Part shown: piece by piece, positions 1 through 9,785 of the stretch
Layout: the number at the start of each line of letters is the position of its first letter
How positions within the stretch are numbered: position 1 is the stretch's first letter
DNA from: Pseudohongiella sp.
Lineage (GTDB): Bacteria; Pseudomonadota; Gammaproteobacteria; Pseudomonadales; Pseudohongiellaceae
Length of the DNA: 64,000 bases
Assembly: GCA_013204155.1 (NCBI GenBank)
Contig: JABMOK010000023.1
Span: forward strand, 1-64,000
Reading direction: 5' to 3'
Position numbers and translations under genes: made by a program
Notes under the pieces: model-generated
Seen by the model: only the letters and a program-made list of their open reading frames with translations
The model's database searches: none
What the model was told of the DNA's origin: nothing

Positions 1-24
1 CTTCTAAGCCGGGGGTTGCAGGTT
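1..24 (+). other. Partial tRNA-Arg copy (anticodon loop to start of T arm), possibly a disrupted tRNA or att-like fragment
   Basis: cttctaagccgggggttgcaggtt is identical to 245..268 of the intact tRNA-Arg; diverges abruptly afterwards. Truncated at the window edge. Confidence 0.7.
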
Positions 25-212
25 TGACCAGCGCGAAGCGCGCAGGACGGCGTGCTTTTTGCGCCGCCCCGAAGGGGTGAGGGATTTAGCTAAGCTAAAT
101 CGTGAATCAACCCTGCCGGACAGGACTCTCAGTCAACACAGGCTGACAGAAGTATTTTGTGTAACATGCACGCCGATTTTCGCTAGTCGATAAGACTAGT
201 AAACAGCGCAAC

Positions 213-289
213 GCGCCCGTAGCTCAATCGGATAGAGCACCGGCCTTCTAAGCCGGGGGTTGCAGGTTCGATTCCTGCCGGGCGCACCA
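213..289 (+). tRNA. tRNA-Arg (anticodon TCT)
   Basis: Acceptor gcgcccg/cgggcgc, anticodon stem ccggc/gccgg with loop ct-TCT-aa, T arm ggttcgattcc, encoded CCA. Confidence 0.95.
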
Positions 290-292
290 ATT

Positions 293-321
293 AAAAAAAC
301 CCGCCTTGTGCGGGTTTTTTT
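293..321 (+). terminator. Rho-independent terminator of tRNA-Arg
   Basis: aaaaaaacccgccttgtgcgggttttttt: hairpin with T run directly after the tRNA. Confidence 0.9.
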
Positions 322-453
322 AATTCTCCCGCTAATTACTTATGGCCTTAGCTTCAACTGGGCAACTTGCAGTAGAATAAAATCATCGCAGCACAGACAA
401 AAACCGTCGCTGGAAATTAACAGCGATCTCGTATCGCCAATTGAGTAACAAAG

Positions 454-711
454 ATGAACACATGTATTAATTGTAAGCTTGAAGCCGAAGTTCAGGTGCT
501 GGATGCGGGCAATCGCCTGCTGATCAAATGCGCCGCATGCGGCACCTACGATATTTCCAGGTCAGCTATTAGCAGGGTGAATCGAAATCGATCCGAGAAA
601 CGCAGATTCGCGACGGCGCTGCGCAGAGCACAAAAAGCCAACAAGCCGCTGCTGGTAACGGTAGAGCCAAAAATTGGCTTGCGATTCAAAGACGGTGGGA
701 ATGCAAGCTAA
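454..711 (+). CDS. Small zinc-ribbon-like protein
   Basis: 85 aa ORF with CxxC...CxxC (CINC / CAAC). Confidence 0.6.
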   Translation: MNTCINCKLEAEVQVLDAGNRLLIKCAACGTYDISRSAISRVNRNRSEKRRFATALRRAQKANKPLLVTVEPKIGLRFKDGGNAS

Positions 712-774
712 CAATAAAACCGGTACAGATCGCAACTTAACTGGCGGCCGGCGCCACACCCTGTCGAAAGCGCT

Positions 775-1215
775 ATGACCACGCGTGAATTCGAGGCCAA
801 AGACCGAAAAGCCCTGAGCACGCTCTACCTGGAAACGCGGCGACAGTGTTTCGATTGGCTAGATGTCAACTCTTTACAACAAAGCGACTTCGACAGAGAT
901 ACCGCTGGAGAAAAAATATGGGTGTGTGAGGTAGACGGGAAGCTTGTTGGTTTTATTTCTGTCGATGAGTCGGACAATTTTATCCACCATCTATTTATCC
1001 TGCCGCAATTTTCAAGGCTTGGTTATGCTGCGCAATTATTGCAGACCTGCTTGAATAATATTGGGCGGCCAGCCCGATTAAAGTGCGTGGCTGCAAATAT
1101 AAATGCCTTTAATTTCTATCAAGCAAAAGGTTGGCACACGGTTTCCATGGGGTTAAGCGTCGATGGCGAATATCACTTAATGGAAACGGACAGGCCAGGA
1201 TTCTTTATGGGTTAG
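775..1215 (+). CDS. GNAT family N-acetyltransferase
   Basis: VCEVDGKLVGFISVDE...HHLFILPQFSRLGYAAQLL...NINAFNFYQAKGW, GNAT fold motifs. Confidence 0.85.
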   Translation: MTTREFEAKDRKALSTLYLETRRQCFDWLDVNSLQQSDFDRDTAGEKIWVCEVDGKLVGFISVDESDNFIHHLFILPQFSRLGYAAQLLQTCLNNIGRPARLKCVAANINAFNFYQAKGWHTVSMGLSVDGEYHLMETDRPGFFMG

Positions 1216-1235
1216 AGGAAAAGCAGACCCGGCGT

Positions 1236-2117
1236 TCACGATGACTCATCGGCATCCGCTTCGGCCATCCGGTCCTTCCGCGCCTGTTCCTCGGCCAGAA
1301 TGGATTTAATTTCTTCCAGTACGCTGTCCACATCCGCCTCTTCGGTACTTTCCTCAAAATAACCTGTCAGCTTCGAATCTGGGTGCAATTCACCCGCCTC
1401 ATACAGGCTCCAGATTTCCTTGGCGTAATGGCTGGTTAGCAACTCGGGGGCGAATTGGCCGTAATACTGACTTATCTTATTAACATCCCGTTCCAGCATA
1501 AACTCGGCATTGTTGTTAGCGGCGGCATCAACCGCCTGGGGCAGGTCTATGATGACCGGGCCGTGCTCATCCACCAAAATGTTAAATTCCGATAAATCCC
1601 CATGGATTATTCCGGCGCAAAGCATACGCACCACATATTGCATGACTATGGCATGGTCTTCCAGGGCCTGCTCGACTGACATTGTGACTTCGCTGAGACG
1701 CGGCGCCACATCACCGTGACTATCGGTGACCAGTTCCATTAACAGTACGCCGTCAATGCAGGCATAGGGCTGAGGAACCCGAATCCCGACCTTGGCCAGC
1801 GTACGCAGCGCATCGACTTCGGCATTGTGCCAGGTTTCATCCTGCTGCTTACGGCCAAATTTTGAGCCTTTCTCCATGGCCCGGGCACGGCGCGTATTGC
1901 GGGTCTTGCGACCTTCCTGATACTGGGCAGCCTGTTTGAAGCTGCGCTGAGCGGCTTCCTTATAGACCTTGGCGCAGCGGATCTCGGAACCGCAACGAAC
2001 GATATAGACATCGGCCTCTTTGCCACTCATTAGCCGGCGGATGACTTCGTCGATCAGGCCTTCGTCGATCAGGGGTTGGATTCGCTTGGGGATTTTCATG
2101 GCGTCTTTGTACAGCAT
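1236..2117 (-). CDS. RIO-type serine/threonine protein kinase
   Basis: MSGKEADVY, IIHGDLSEFNILV, VIIDLPQAVD motifs of the RIO1 family. Confidence 0.92.
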   Translation of the reverse strand: MLYKDAMKIPKRIQPLIDEGLIDEVIRRLMSGKEADVYIVRCGSEIRCAKVYKEAAQRSFKQAAQYQEGRKTRNTRRARAMEKGSKFGRKQQDETWHNAEVDALRTLAKVGIRVPQPYACIDGVLLMELVTDSHGDVAPRLSEVTMSVEQALEDHAIVMQYVVRMLCAGIIHGDLSEFNILVDEHGPVIIDLPQAVDAAANNNAEFMLERDVNKISQYYGQFAPELLTSHYAKEIWSLYEAGELHPDSKLTGYFEESTEEADVDSVLEEIKSILAEEQARKDRMAEADADESS

Positions 2118-2192
2118 TTGAACTCGGGATGGAACGCTAAGACAGCGTTATTCAAAACAAAAAACAGCAGGGGGATAGGCAGGGTTGCCTTA

Positions 2193-2522
2193 CTATCCTG
2201 AGTGGGAGCTGTCACTTGCATTGCGTATCGTCCTATCTGGCCGGTAATTCAATTCAGTAATGAAGTCCGATTCAGCCTGTAGATATTTTTCCAGTTGTAC
2301 CCGGGGTCTAAGCTCTTTCATGGTCTGGAATGGCGAATCGATCAGTAATCTATTGGTAATCCAGTCAGCTAACAGGCTGGTAGGATTAGCGCGAGCGGTG
2401 AGAGTAACCGTGGTGGCAGCGTTTTTAGCCGGCACTAATTCCCAGCCATCCGCAACAGCGACAGGGGAGAAAAGCAGGCTAACAAATAGGATTAAGCCGT
2501 TTATTCGGGTAGAGCCGTTGAT
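2193..2522 (-). pseudogene. Remnant of a START-domain lipid-binding protein (signal peptide plus C-terminus)
   Basis: Minus-strand open frame: INGSTRINGLILFVSLLFSPVAVA-DGWELV-PAKNAATTVTLTARANPTSLLADWITNRLLIDSPFQTMKELRP. SD AAAGGAG (2529..2535) is followed by ATC where ATG is expected. Confidence 0.6.
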
Positions 2523-2788
2523 TTAAAACTCCTTTACGCGGGTCAGGATTTTTAGCTTAGCGGCTATAGCCCTTCGGTCTATAGTAGAGCTAATCGGCCA
2601 AGAAGGCCGTCATGGTAAGGATTTTTCGGATATGTTTTCCAGGCAAATCTCAATCATCGATTCTAAACCAGTCAAATACGCTGGCAAAAGCCTGTCATAA
2701 GTAGTAATTTTTAGCCTGTTTCTATCTGGCTGGCCCAGAATCATAAAACGCACTGCTGAGACCGACCGCTAAAACCTGAGAGATAACA

Positions 2789-3502
2789 ATGAGAAAAATT
2801 AACCTACCGCCAAAGCGCAGTTTGCCAAAATCCGTATTCTCAGCCGCCGCAGTGATACTGCTGCTTTCGGCTTCATTCCCGCTTCCCGCTGTTGCTGCAG
2901 ATGAGGAATTTGCAGGAGAGCGGGTGGTTCATCTGTTACAGGAACCGCGACACAGAACGGTGCATCACGAAGGCGATCTGTATCTGTTAGATGTACAAAT
3001 CAACCCAGGGGACATCTCTCTGGCCCATGTTCACGATCAGCCAATTTTGCTGACGTTTATTAGTAGTCCAGACCGGCCGCGTAATGGCGAGGTAAGTGCA
3101 AACATTGAGTATGCAACGAAAGCGGACACGCATAAAGTGTCTAATAATGGTACCGGACTGTTTCGGATTATAGCCTTGGTTCACGATGGCGAGGGAAATA
3201 CTGATCTAACATCCGACAGACCCACGGGACTGTCGGCGGAGCCGCAACTGGAAAATGCCTGGTTTCGATCCTATCGAGTCGAGTTGGCGCCAGGAGAAGA
3301 GACGGCTATTCAGGCGCATAGTTCGCCCAGCGTGGTGGTTCAGGTCGCCGATGGCCTATTGCGTGTGACTCGCAGCGATGGGGTAAGCGCTGAGTTGGAT
3401 GAGAAGGCCAAATGGGCGTGGCGTGATGCCAATGAGGCTTATGTGGTGCGCAATGTTGGCCAAGTTGCCTCGGCGGTAGTAATTAACGAAGGCAGACTCT
3501 AG
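2789..3502 (+). CDS. Secreted cupin-like protein
   Basis: N-terminal signal peptide; two cupin-like segments (DVQINPGDISLAHVHDQP; ELAPGEETAIQAHSSPSVVVQVADG). Confidence 0.6.
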   Translation: MRKINLPPKRSLPKSVFSAAAVILLLSASFPLPAVAADEEFAGERVVHLLQEPRHRTVHHEGDLYLLDVQINPGDISLAHVHDQPILLTFISSPDRPRNGEVSANIEYATKADTHKVSNNGTGLFRIIALVHDGEGNTDLTSDRPTGLSAEPQLENAWFRSYRVELAPGEETAIQAHSSPSVVVQVADGLLRVTRSDGVSAELDEKAKWAWRDANEAYVVRNVGQVASAVVINEGRL

Positions 3503-3552
3503 TAACGGAATTTAGCGCGCCGGGAGGGTCGGACGCTATTCAAAAACCTGTC

Positions 3553-3579
3553 GATCAGGGGCCTTATCTGCCCCTGATC
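3553..3579 (+). terminator. Strong hairpin, probable transcription terminator
   Basis: Perfect inverted repeat gatcaggggc-cttatct-gcccctgatc 50 nt after a stop codon; weak T tract. Confidence 0.5.
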
Positions 3580-3755
3580 CTTTCCTGCATCGTATCCGCT
3601 ACTAGCGGAGATCGCCCGAGGTCTCTGGTGCCGGAGAAACAAGCAAATCTACCCATAACTCATAATCTATAAATCGGGGCAGTCTATTCAAAATTCACGA
3701 TAGTGATAGCAATACGCCATAACACGGGAATCCCCGCATTATTGAGGTATAAACC

Positions 3756-5912
3756 ATGCGTTATTTTTTACTCCTGACTGCTCTGCTTGTCACTGCTGCC
3801 ACCGCCGATGAAGGCATGTGGCAACCGCACCAACTGCCCGATCTCAGCGACCGGCTGCAGCAATTAGGCTTGGAGATCGATGCGCAAAATTTAACTGCGC
3901 TGGATAAGTTCCCGATGAACGCGGTAGTCAGTCTGGGAGGTTGCAGTGCCTCTTTTGTATCGCCTCAGGGCCTGGTGGTAACCAACCATCACTGTGTCTA
4001 TGGATCGGTGCAATACAATAGCTCACCAGAAAATAATCTGCTGGTAGAGGGTTTCCTTGCGCGCCGGCTGGAAGAGGAAATTCCTGCGGCTCCAGGCAGC
4101 AGCGTCTATGTCACCGAAGCAGTTACCGAGGTTACCGCAGCCACTTTGGCCGGGATTACAGATTCCACACCCGGCATCGATCGTTATCGCATCATCGAAA
4201 CCAATCGAAAGGCCCTGATTGCCGATTGCGAAGCCACCGGGGTGCATCGTTGTAGTGTCTCGTCGTTTCATCAAGGGCTTGAGTACTTTTTGCTGAAGCA
4301 GCTCGAAATTAAAGACATCCGTCTGGTTTACGCGCCGGCTACCAGCATCGGTAAATACGGCGGTGATATCGATAACTGGCAGTGGCCCAGACACACGGGT
4401 GATTTTGGTTTTTATCGTGCCTATGTGGATGTCGATGGTCGGCCCGCGGAATTCAGTGAAGATAATATTCCCTATCAGCCGGCCAGCTTTCTGGAGGTTA
4501 GTGCCAAGGGGGTAGAAGAAGGGGATTTTGTCATGGGTGTCGGCTATCCAGGCAGCACCAATCGTTATCGTACTTCATCGGAAATTGAAAATGAGTTCAC
4601 CTGGTTCTATCCCCAGGCGCGACAGTTTCGCGAAGACTTGATGCGCATCATCGATGAAAATTCTGCGCCGGGTAGCCAGGCACGGATCGCCTACGAGAGT
4701 ACCCTGGCCAGTCTGTCTAACTATGCGAAGAATTATCAGTCTATGGTGGAAAGTTACCAGCACAGTGACTTTGTCAATCGGCGCAGGCAAGAAGAGTCAA
4801 ATCTTGCAGCGTGGATAGAGAGTGATAGCTCTCGTGCGCAACAATACTCATCGGCAGTCATTCAATTGCAGGACTTAATTGAATCCGATCATGCCACGCG
4901 AGAGCGCGACCTGGTAAGCAGTTATATGAGTTACGCGACACTGCCGAATACGGCCGAGCGACTGTATCGTTTGGCTATCGAAAAACAGAAGCCGGATGCT
5001 GAACGCGAACCCGGCTATCAGCAGCGTGATCTTTCGCGTTTCCGTCAGTCAATGCAACGAATTAGCCGCCGCTACGACAAACAGGTAGACAAGGCCATGC
5101 TCAGTTATCTATTGGGGCGCTATGCAGAATTGCCTGAACAGTATCGCTCAAACGCGGTGGACAGTTTTTATGGGATATCGGATCGTTTCGATCAAGGTCA
5201 GGTAGAACAAATCATCGAAGACTCCTACGCGCAGTCTACATTGGATGATGAGGCGACACGCCTTGCCTGGATGGAAAAAAGCCAGGAAGAATTCGAAAAT
5301 AGCAGTGACCCTTTGATTCGTTATGCGGTGGCATCATATGATGAGAAGATGTTGTTGGAGCGCTCTGATAAGGAATTGAGAGGGAGGTTTCAGCAATGGC
5401 GACCGCGTTATATGGAGGCGGTAATAGCCTATAATCGTAGTCTGGACCGACCGATTTATGCCGATGCGAACAGCTCATTGCGTGTTACTTTTGGACAGGT
5501 GCGCGGCAACCAACCGAAAGACGGTTTAGTCAATCAGCCATTTACTACCCTGCAAGGAATAGCAGGAAAAAATACCGGACTGGATCCGTTTAATGCACCA
5601 GCAAAGCAACTCGATTTAATTCGGCAACGACAATATGGCAGATACGCATTACCCTCGCTCGGTTCGGTGCCGGTCAATTATTTAACCACCCTGGACATTA
5701 CCGGCGGCAATTCCGGCACGGCCACCATGAACGGCAAGGCGCAGTTGGTGGGCCTGTTGTTCGATGGCGTGTACGAAAGCATTATTGGCGACTGGGATTT
5801 TGATGACGATAAAAATCGGGCAATCTCGGTGGATTCTCGCTACATGTTGTGGGTGATGGAATACATGGACGGTGCGAGTAATTTGTTGGATGAAATGGTA
5901 ATTGTCGATTAA
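3756..5912 (+). CDS. S46 family dipeptidyl peptidase (DPP7-like)
   Basis: TNHHC (His), GGDIDNWQWPRHTGDF (Asp), TGGNSGTATMNGKAQLVGLLFDG (Ser); signal peptide. Confidence 0.93.
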   Translation: MRYFLLLTALLVTAATADEGMWQPHQLPDLSDRLQQLGLEIDAQNLTALDKFPMNAVVSLGGCSASFVSPQGLVVTNHHCVYGSVQYNSSPENNLLVEGFLARRLEEEIPAAPGSSVYVTEAVTEVTAATLAGITDSTPGIDRYRIIETNRKALIADCEATGVHRCSVSSFHQGLEYFLLKQLEIKDIRLVYAPATSIGKYGGDIDNWQWPRHTGDFGFYRAYVDVDGRPAEFSEDNIPYQPASFLEVSAKGVEEGDFVMGVGYPGSTNRYRTSSEIENEFTWFYPQARQFREDLMRIIDENSAPGSQARIAYESTLASLSNYAKNYQSMVESYQHSDFVNRRRQEESNLAAWIESDSSRAQQYSSAVIQLQDLIESDHATRERDLVSSYMSYATLPNTAERLYRLAIEKQKPDAEREPGYQQRDLSRFRQSMQRISRRYDKQVDKAMLSYLLGRYAELPEQYRSNAVDSFYGISDRFDQGQVEQIIEDSYAQSTLDDEATRLAWMEKSQEEFENSSDPLIRYAVASYDEKMLLERSDKELRGRFQQWRPRYMEAVIAYNRSLDRPIYADANSSLRVTFGQVRGNQPKDGLVNQPFTTLQGIAGKNTGLDPFNAPAKQLDLIRQRQYGRYALPSLGSVPVNYLTTLDITGGNSGTATMNGKAQLVGLLFDGVYESIIGDWDFDDDKNRAISVDSRYMLWVMEYMDGASNLLDEMVIVD

Positions 5913-6023
5913 TCAGAAAACCCAAGAAGGCAAGCCGGTGAGGTCTGCTTTTATTTCTCGGCCGTCAGAACTGGACGGTGATACGGGCATTGAAATAGAA
6001 GACCAGGTCTGGCTTGGATTAGT

Positions 6024-7196
6024 ATGACAATTTCTCTTTCCCTTGCAGATGCGCGTAAGACTATTCTCAATAGTCAGCGACTCCATAGTCGCAGTAGTTT
6101 TGGCAAGGGTGTCGATGCCTCTCTGCAGGCGATCGAACATCTGGGATATGTTCAGATCGACACGCTCTCAGTGGTAAGCAGAGCACATCTACATACCTTA
6201 TGGAATCGGGTTAAGGGTTTCACGCCGGATCATATTGACCAACTGCAACAAGATCGGCGAGTGTTTGAGCATTGGGCTCATGCTCTGGCGATATTGCCGA
6301 TGAAGGATTATCGTTTCTCCCTGCCGATGATGAATCGTATCGCCAGCGGTGCCACGCACTGGCATCCGAAAGATTCAAAAGAAACGAAAAAGGTGCTCAA
6401 GCGAATACGTGAAGAAGGGCCGCTGCAGGCGAAGGATTTCGACGACAAAAGAAAAAGTAATCAGATGTGGGCGAGGTCAGCATCGAAAATGGCGTTGGAA
6501 CAGTTATTCATGGAGGGGGAATTGATGATCCCTCATCGAATTAATTTCCACAAGGTCTACGATTTACGAGAACGTGTCCTGTCCGCCGAGGTTGATACTC
6601 GACTCCCTTCAGAAGCAGAGCTCTGTCGTCATCTTATACAAAGTTTTCTGCGCGCCCAAGGCATTGCACAAGTCAATGAGATGGCCTATCTACGCAAAGG
6701 GCTGGGAGCGAGTATGAGTAAAGTAGTACAGCAGATGGAAGAAGAAAAATTGTTAGTGGCGGTGGACGTTGCCGGGCAGAAATACTACAGCAGCATCGAT
6801 GCGGTAGCGCAACTGCAGCAGCCTCAGGCGCGGGCCGGGCTCAGAATACTTTCGCCATTTGATAATGCCATTATTCAACGTAAGCGGGTCGGGAAGTTAT
6901 TCGACTTTAACTATCAGCTTGAATGTTATGTGCCAAAGGAAAAGCGGGAATATGGCTACTTTTGTTTGCCCATCTTACGCAATAATAAGCTGCTAGGGCG
7001 CATCGATGCCAAAGCCAGCAGAAAAGAGGGTGTGTTGCATATTTTGCACCTTCATCTGGAAAAGCCAATTAATAATATCGAAATTTTTTACTCGGATCTG
7101 CTGGCAGAAATCAAGCGCTTTGCGGCGTTTGATAATTGCCCGACAGTACTATTACATCGAGTTTCCGGGGCGCAGAGCCGGCCCGATTGGAACTAA
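6024..7196 (+). CDS. YcaQ/AlkX family winged-helix DNA glycosylase
   Basis: LGYVQIDTLSVVSRAHLHTLWNR with the QxD motif; FEHWAHALAILP; 390 aa. Confidence 0.88.
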   Translation: MTISLSLADARKTILNSQRLHSRSSFGKGVDASLQAIEHLGYVQIDTLSVVSRAHLHTLWNRVKGFTPDHIDQLQQDRRVFEHWAHALAILPMKDYRFSLPMMNRIASGATHWHPKDSKETKKVLKRIREEGPLQAKDFDDKRKSNQMWARSASKMALEQLFMEGELMIPHRINFHKVYDLRERVLSAEVDTRLPSEAELCRHLIQSFLRAQGIAQVNEMAYLRKGLGASMSKVVQQMEEEKLLVAVDVAGQKYYSSIDAVAQLQQPQARAGLRILSPFDNAIIQRKRVGKLFDFNYQLECYVPKEKREYGYFCLPILRNNKLLGRIDAKASRKEGVLHILHLHLEKPINNIEIFYSDLLAEIKRFAAFDNCPTVLLHRVSGAQSRPDWN

Positions 7197-7332
7197 TCGA
7201 TCAGCGCACATTGGAGTGAGATAGTAGGATTGCAGGCTAATCTAATTGGCAGTAAAAATATGATATAAAGCTTTTCGAAATTTCAAACCAGTTAGCTATT
7301 AGCTGCAACCGCTTACATATCAAGGAGATTCC

Positions 7333-7953
7333 ATGGAATCAGAACTGATGAATTTGTTTGCAACTCCCCTGCACAAGTCTTCTTTAAATAGAAGTTTCAC
7401 TGGCATAGAACTGCAATTTATCAAGAATCAACTGGGCGATCCTGTTCGCGCTATATCCAATCACTCGTCCAGGAATAAGAACGTTCTTAATGCGGATGAA
7501 ATGCAAGACATCAGATCTGCGCTGGAGAAAAGTCTCGCTGATTACTTCAAAAGGGTATTCAACACGGCGAATAAGGTTGTATTGGAGATTACTCAATCCT
7601 GGTTGACGGTTACTCGCCAAGGCGAGTCGCACCATTCTCATATTCATCCGAACAGCATCGCCAGTGGAGTTCTGTATATTAACGTCGCTGAAAACGATGG
7701 CATCAATTTCTATCGAAATGAAGATATGCTTTGGTACGATCTCGTTCGGGAGCAGGAAAATTATTACAATGCCTCGCGTTATTTTATTAATGCCAAAGCC
7801 GGAGACATAATTATATTCCCCTCAAATGTCCATCATGGTGTTAATGCCGTGGAAGCAGAGTTTGAGCGTGTGAGTTTGGCGTTCAACAGTTTTTTTTCGG
7901 GGGAGCTGGGCCGCGATGAATTCTCCAACTCCTTGAAAATCTCTATCGGATAA
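7333..7953 (+). CDS. Putative 2OG-Fe(II) oxygenase (TIGR02466-type)
   Basis: SWLTVTRQGESHHSHIHPNSIASGVLYIN...GDIIIFPSNVHHGV. Confidence 0.85.
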   Translation: MESELMNLFATPLHKSSLNRSFTGIELQFIKNQLGDPVRAISNHSSRNKNVLNADEMQDIRSALEKSLADYFKRVFNTANKVVLEITQSWLTVTRQGESHHSHIHPNSIASGVLYINVAENDGINFYRNEDMLWYDLVREQENYYNASRYFINAKAGDIIIFPSNVHHGVNAVEAEFERVSLAFNSFFSGELGRDEFSNSLKISIG

Positions 7954-8166
7954 CAGGGAGTTAAAATCAATGAGCGACTGCTATTGCGCCGTTCGAATGG
8001 TCTGTATGACAGCAAGGGAAGCAGCAGGTTTTCTGCCGGCGAGGCTAAGCTAAGCATTAGCACTTAACATAGCAATTGACTGCGAAAATAAATTAGTGAT
8101 TAAAAACAAGTAATTACTAAAGGAATCTCCAGCAATACCGTTATTATTGATGTAAGACCCTGTACA

Positions 8167-8209
8167 GGCTTAGGTTAGGATTAATTTCTTAGTGCTAGGC
8201 CTTTTTTTT
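8167..8209 (+). terminator. Putative rho-independent terminator
   Basis: ggcttag...ctaggcc (one G:T pair) followed by tttttttt, between convergent genes. Confidence 0.6.
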
Positions 8210-8263
8210 GCCTGCAGGAAAGCGGCTTTGTGCCGCCGTTGCAACATCTGCGAGGAGAATGCG

Positions 8264-9211
8264 TTAAAGCCGCTGACGCGGGAGTTGTTCCAGTCTCTCT
8301 AAGGGACAGGCCACGACATCATCCTGCCCGGAATTACGCCACTGCTTAAAGGCAATCAGTCGATAGGCCCCGCTACGCTTGGCTTTGTTCCCGCGCCGCC
8401 GAGCCTTACTGCCATCGGCTTTGCGCGTATCGAAGGTGAATAACTGGTAATCGGCTGGCAGCAAGGCTTGTAATTCGAGCAGAGAGGAAATAGACAGGGC
8501 GTTGCCATAGCTTATCTCCACCACCATGATGGGTCGCGCCAGGTTCAGGGTTTCCCGTAGGCCCTCAAGCACATTTTTCTCAAAGCCTTCTACGTCTATC
8601 TTTAACAGCGCGATATCTTGCAGCTGCCTTGCTTGCAGATACTCATCGCCCCTTACCAGATTCAGCTTGCCTAAATTGGTGTTTCCCTTAGCCACAGTGC
8701 TGGCGTCGAAAGAGCCGATTCCTTGATTGCGGCCGGTAGGGGCAAAAAAGTCCAATTGCTCCGTTTTATTACTAAGCCCCAGCGGATGCAGTTCGATGTT
8801 TTTGATCTGGTTCAGGCGAATATGCTGTTCTAATTTGCCACTGACAGCCCCGTAGGGCTCGAAGGCATGGACCTGAGCGGCGTAGTTGGACATGAACAGG
8901 GAATGTTGGCCAATGTTTGCGCCTATATCGAAGAATTGCGCCGCCGCCTGGCCGGCTTCGTTGCTGAGGCACTGCAGGGTGTCTCTGAGGAAAAATAACA
9001 GCGGCTTCTCGAAGGCATCGTAGTAGAAAATATTGAATTCGATGTTGTTGTTGAGATTACCTTCATAACGTAGGCCATAGAAATCTTTGCTGAACGGAGC
9101 ATCCGCTACCTCCCCGTAGGCGCAGAGCTTTTTGTACACACTCTTTTTGTACTTGCGACTTATCCAGGTTTGATGCCAGACGAAACTAAAAATTCCTTGA
9201 ATTGGGTTCAT
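8264..9211 (-). CDS. FkbM family methyltransferase
   Basis: FFDIGANIGQHSLFMSN, VHAFEPYG, IALLKIDVEGFEKNVLEGL. Confidence 0.9.
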   Translation of the reverse strand: MNPIQGIFSFVWHQTWISRKYKKSVYKKLCAYGEVADAPFSKDFYGLRYEGNLNNNIEFNIFYYDAFEKPLLFFLRDTLQCLSNEAGQAAAQFFDIGANIGQHSLFMSNYAAQVHAFEPYGAVSGKLEQHIRLNQIKNIELHPLGLSNKTEQLDFFAPTGRNQGIGSFDASTVAKGNTNLGKLNLVRGDEYLQARQLQDIALLKIDVEGFEKNVLEGLRETLNLARPIMVVEISYGNALSISSLLELQALLPADYQLFTFDTRKADGSKARRRGNKAKRSGAYRLIAFKQWRNSGQDDVVACPLERLEQLPRQRL

Positions 9212-9553
9212 AGCCTGTCGCGTTTGTGTCCATAGCGGACGTGAGCGGATGTTTTCCGCTCGATTTGGTGGCGCGCGGGGATAAGGTGCAAGGGTAACGG
9301 GTTTTGCTCAGGCTTTAAATACCGGCTGGCTTGATTTGTCTTAAGACGCCGGCATGATTGGGGACCCGATTCGGGTCTTATCGGACAGTTTGGCAGCAAG
9401 AATAGTGCTCATTATGTGAAGTGTGTTGCATTTTTGTAACGCCCAGGGAGTCGGGGTCTGGTAATGGGCGGGGTTTTGACAATAATACACAAGCTACTCG
9501 GATAAAAAGTCTTCGCCAAGCCTTAGGTGGCTAGCTTAGAATTTGATTACCGC

Positions 9554-9591
9554 ACCAAGAGGGTCGAACCTCGCAGTCTGACCCTCTTGGT
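9554..9591. repeat. Perfect 12-bp inverted repeat between divergent genes
   Basis: accaagagggtc-(14 nt)-gaccctcttggt. Confidence 0.85.
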
Positions 9592-9625
9592 AAAGTAGCG
9601 TTCCCGGTCGCTGTCTGGCGAATTT

Positions 9626-9673
9626 CCCGTACAATTTTCCGCACTGTCTCCCGTACTATTTTCCGTACAATCG
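9626..9673. repeat. Imperfect 24-bp direct repeat x2
   Basis: cccgtacaattttccgcactgtct / cccgtactattttccgtacaatcg. Confidence 0.7.
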
Positions 9674-9785
9674 CCTCATTCGCTCCTCGAATTCAGTTCG
9701 ACACGTTGTGGTTTGCTCCGTTTGCTGTTTCTGTGCCGAATTTGCCTTAGCAAATAAGGTGGCGTATGTTCAGACCCCCATAGTA

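Noticed and set aside
260-448. 62-aa ORF beginning inside tRNA-Arg
   Set aside because: Starts in the tRNA and crosses its terminator; not plausible as a gene.
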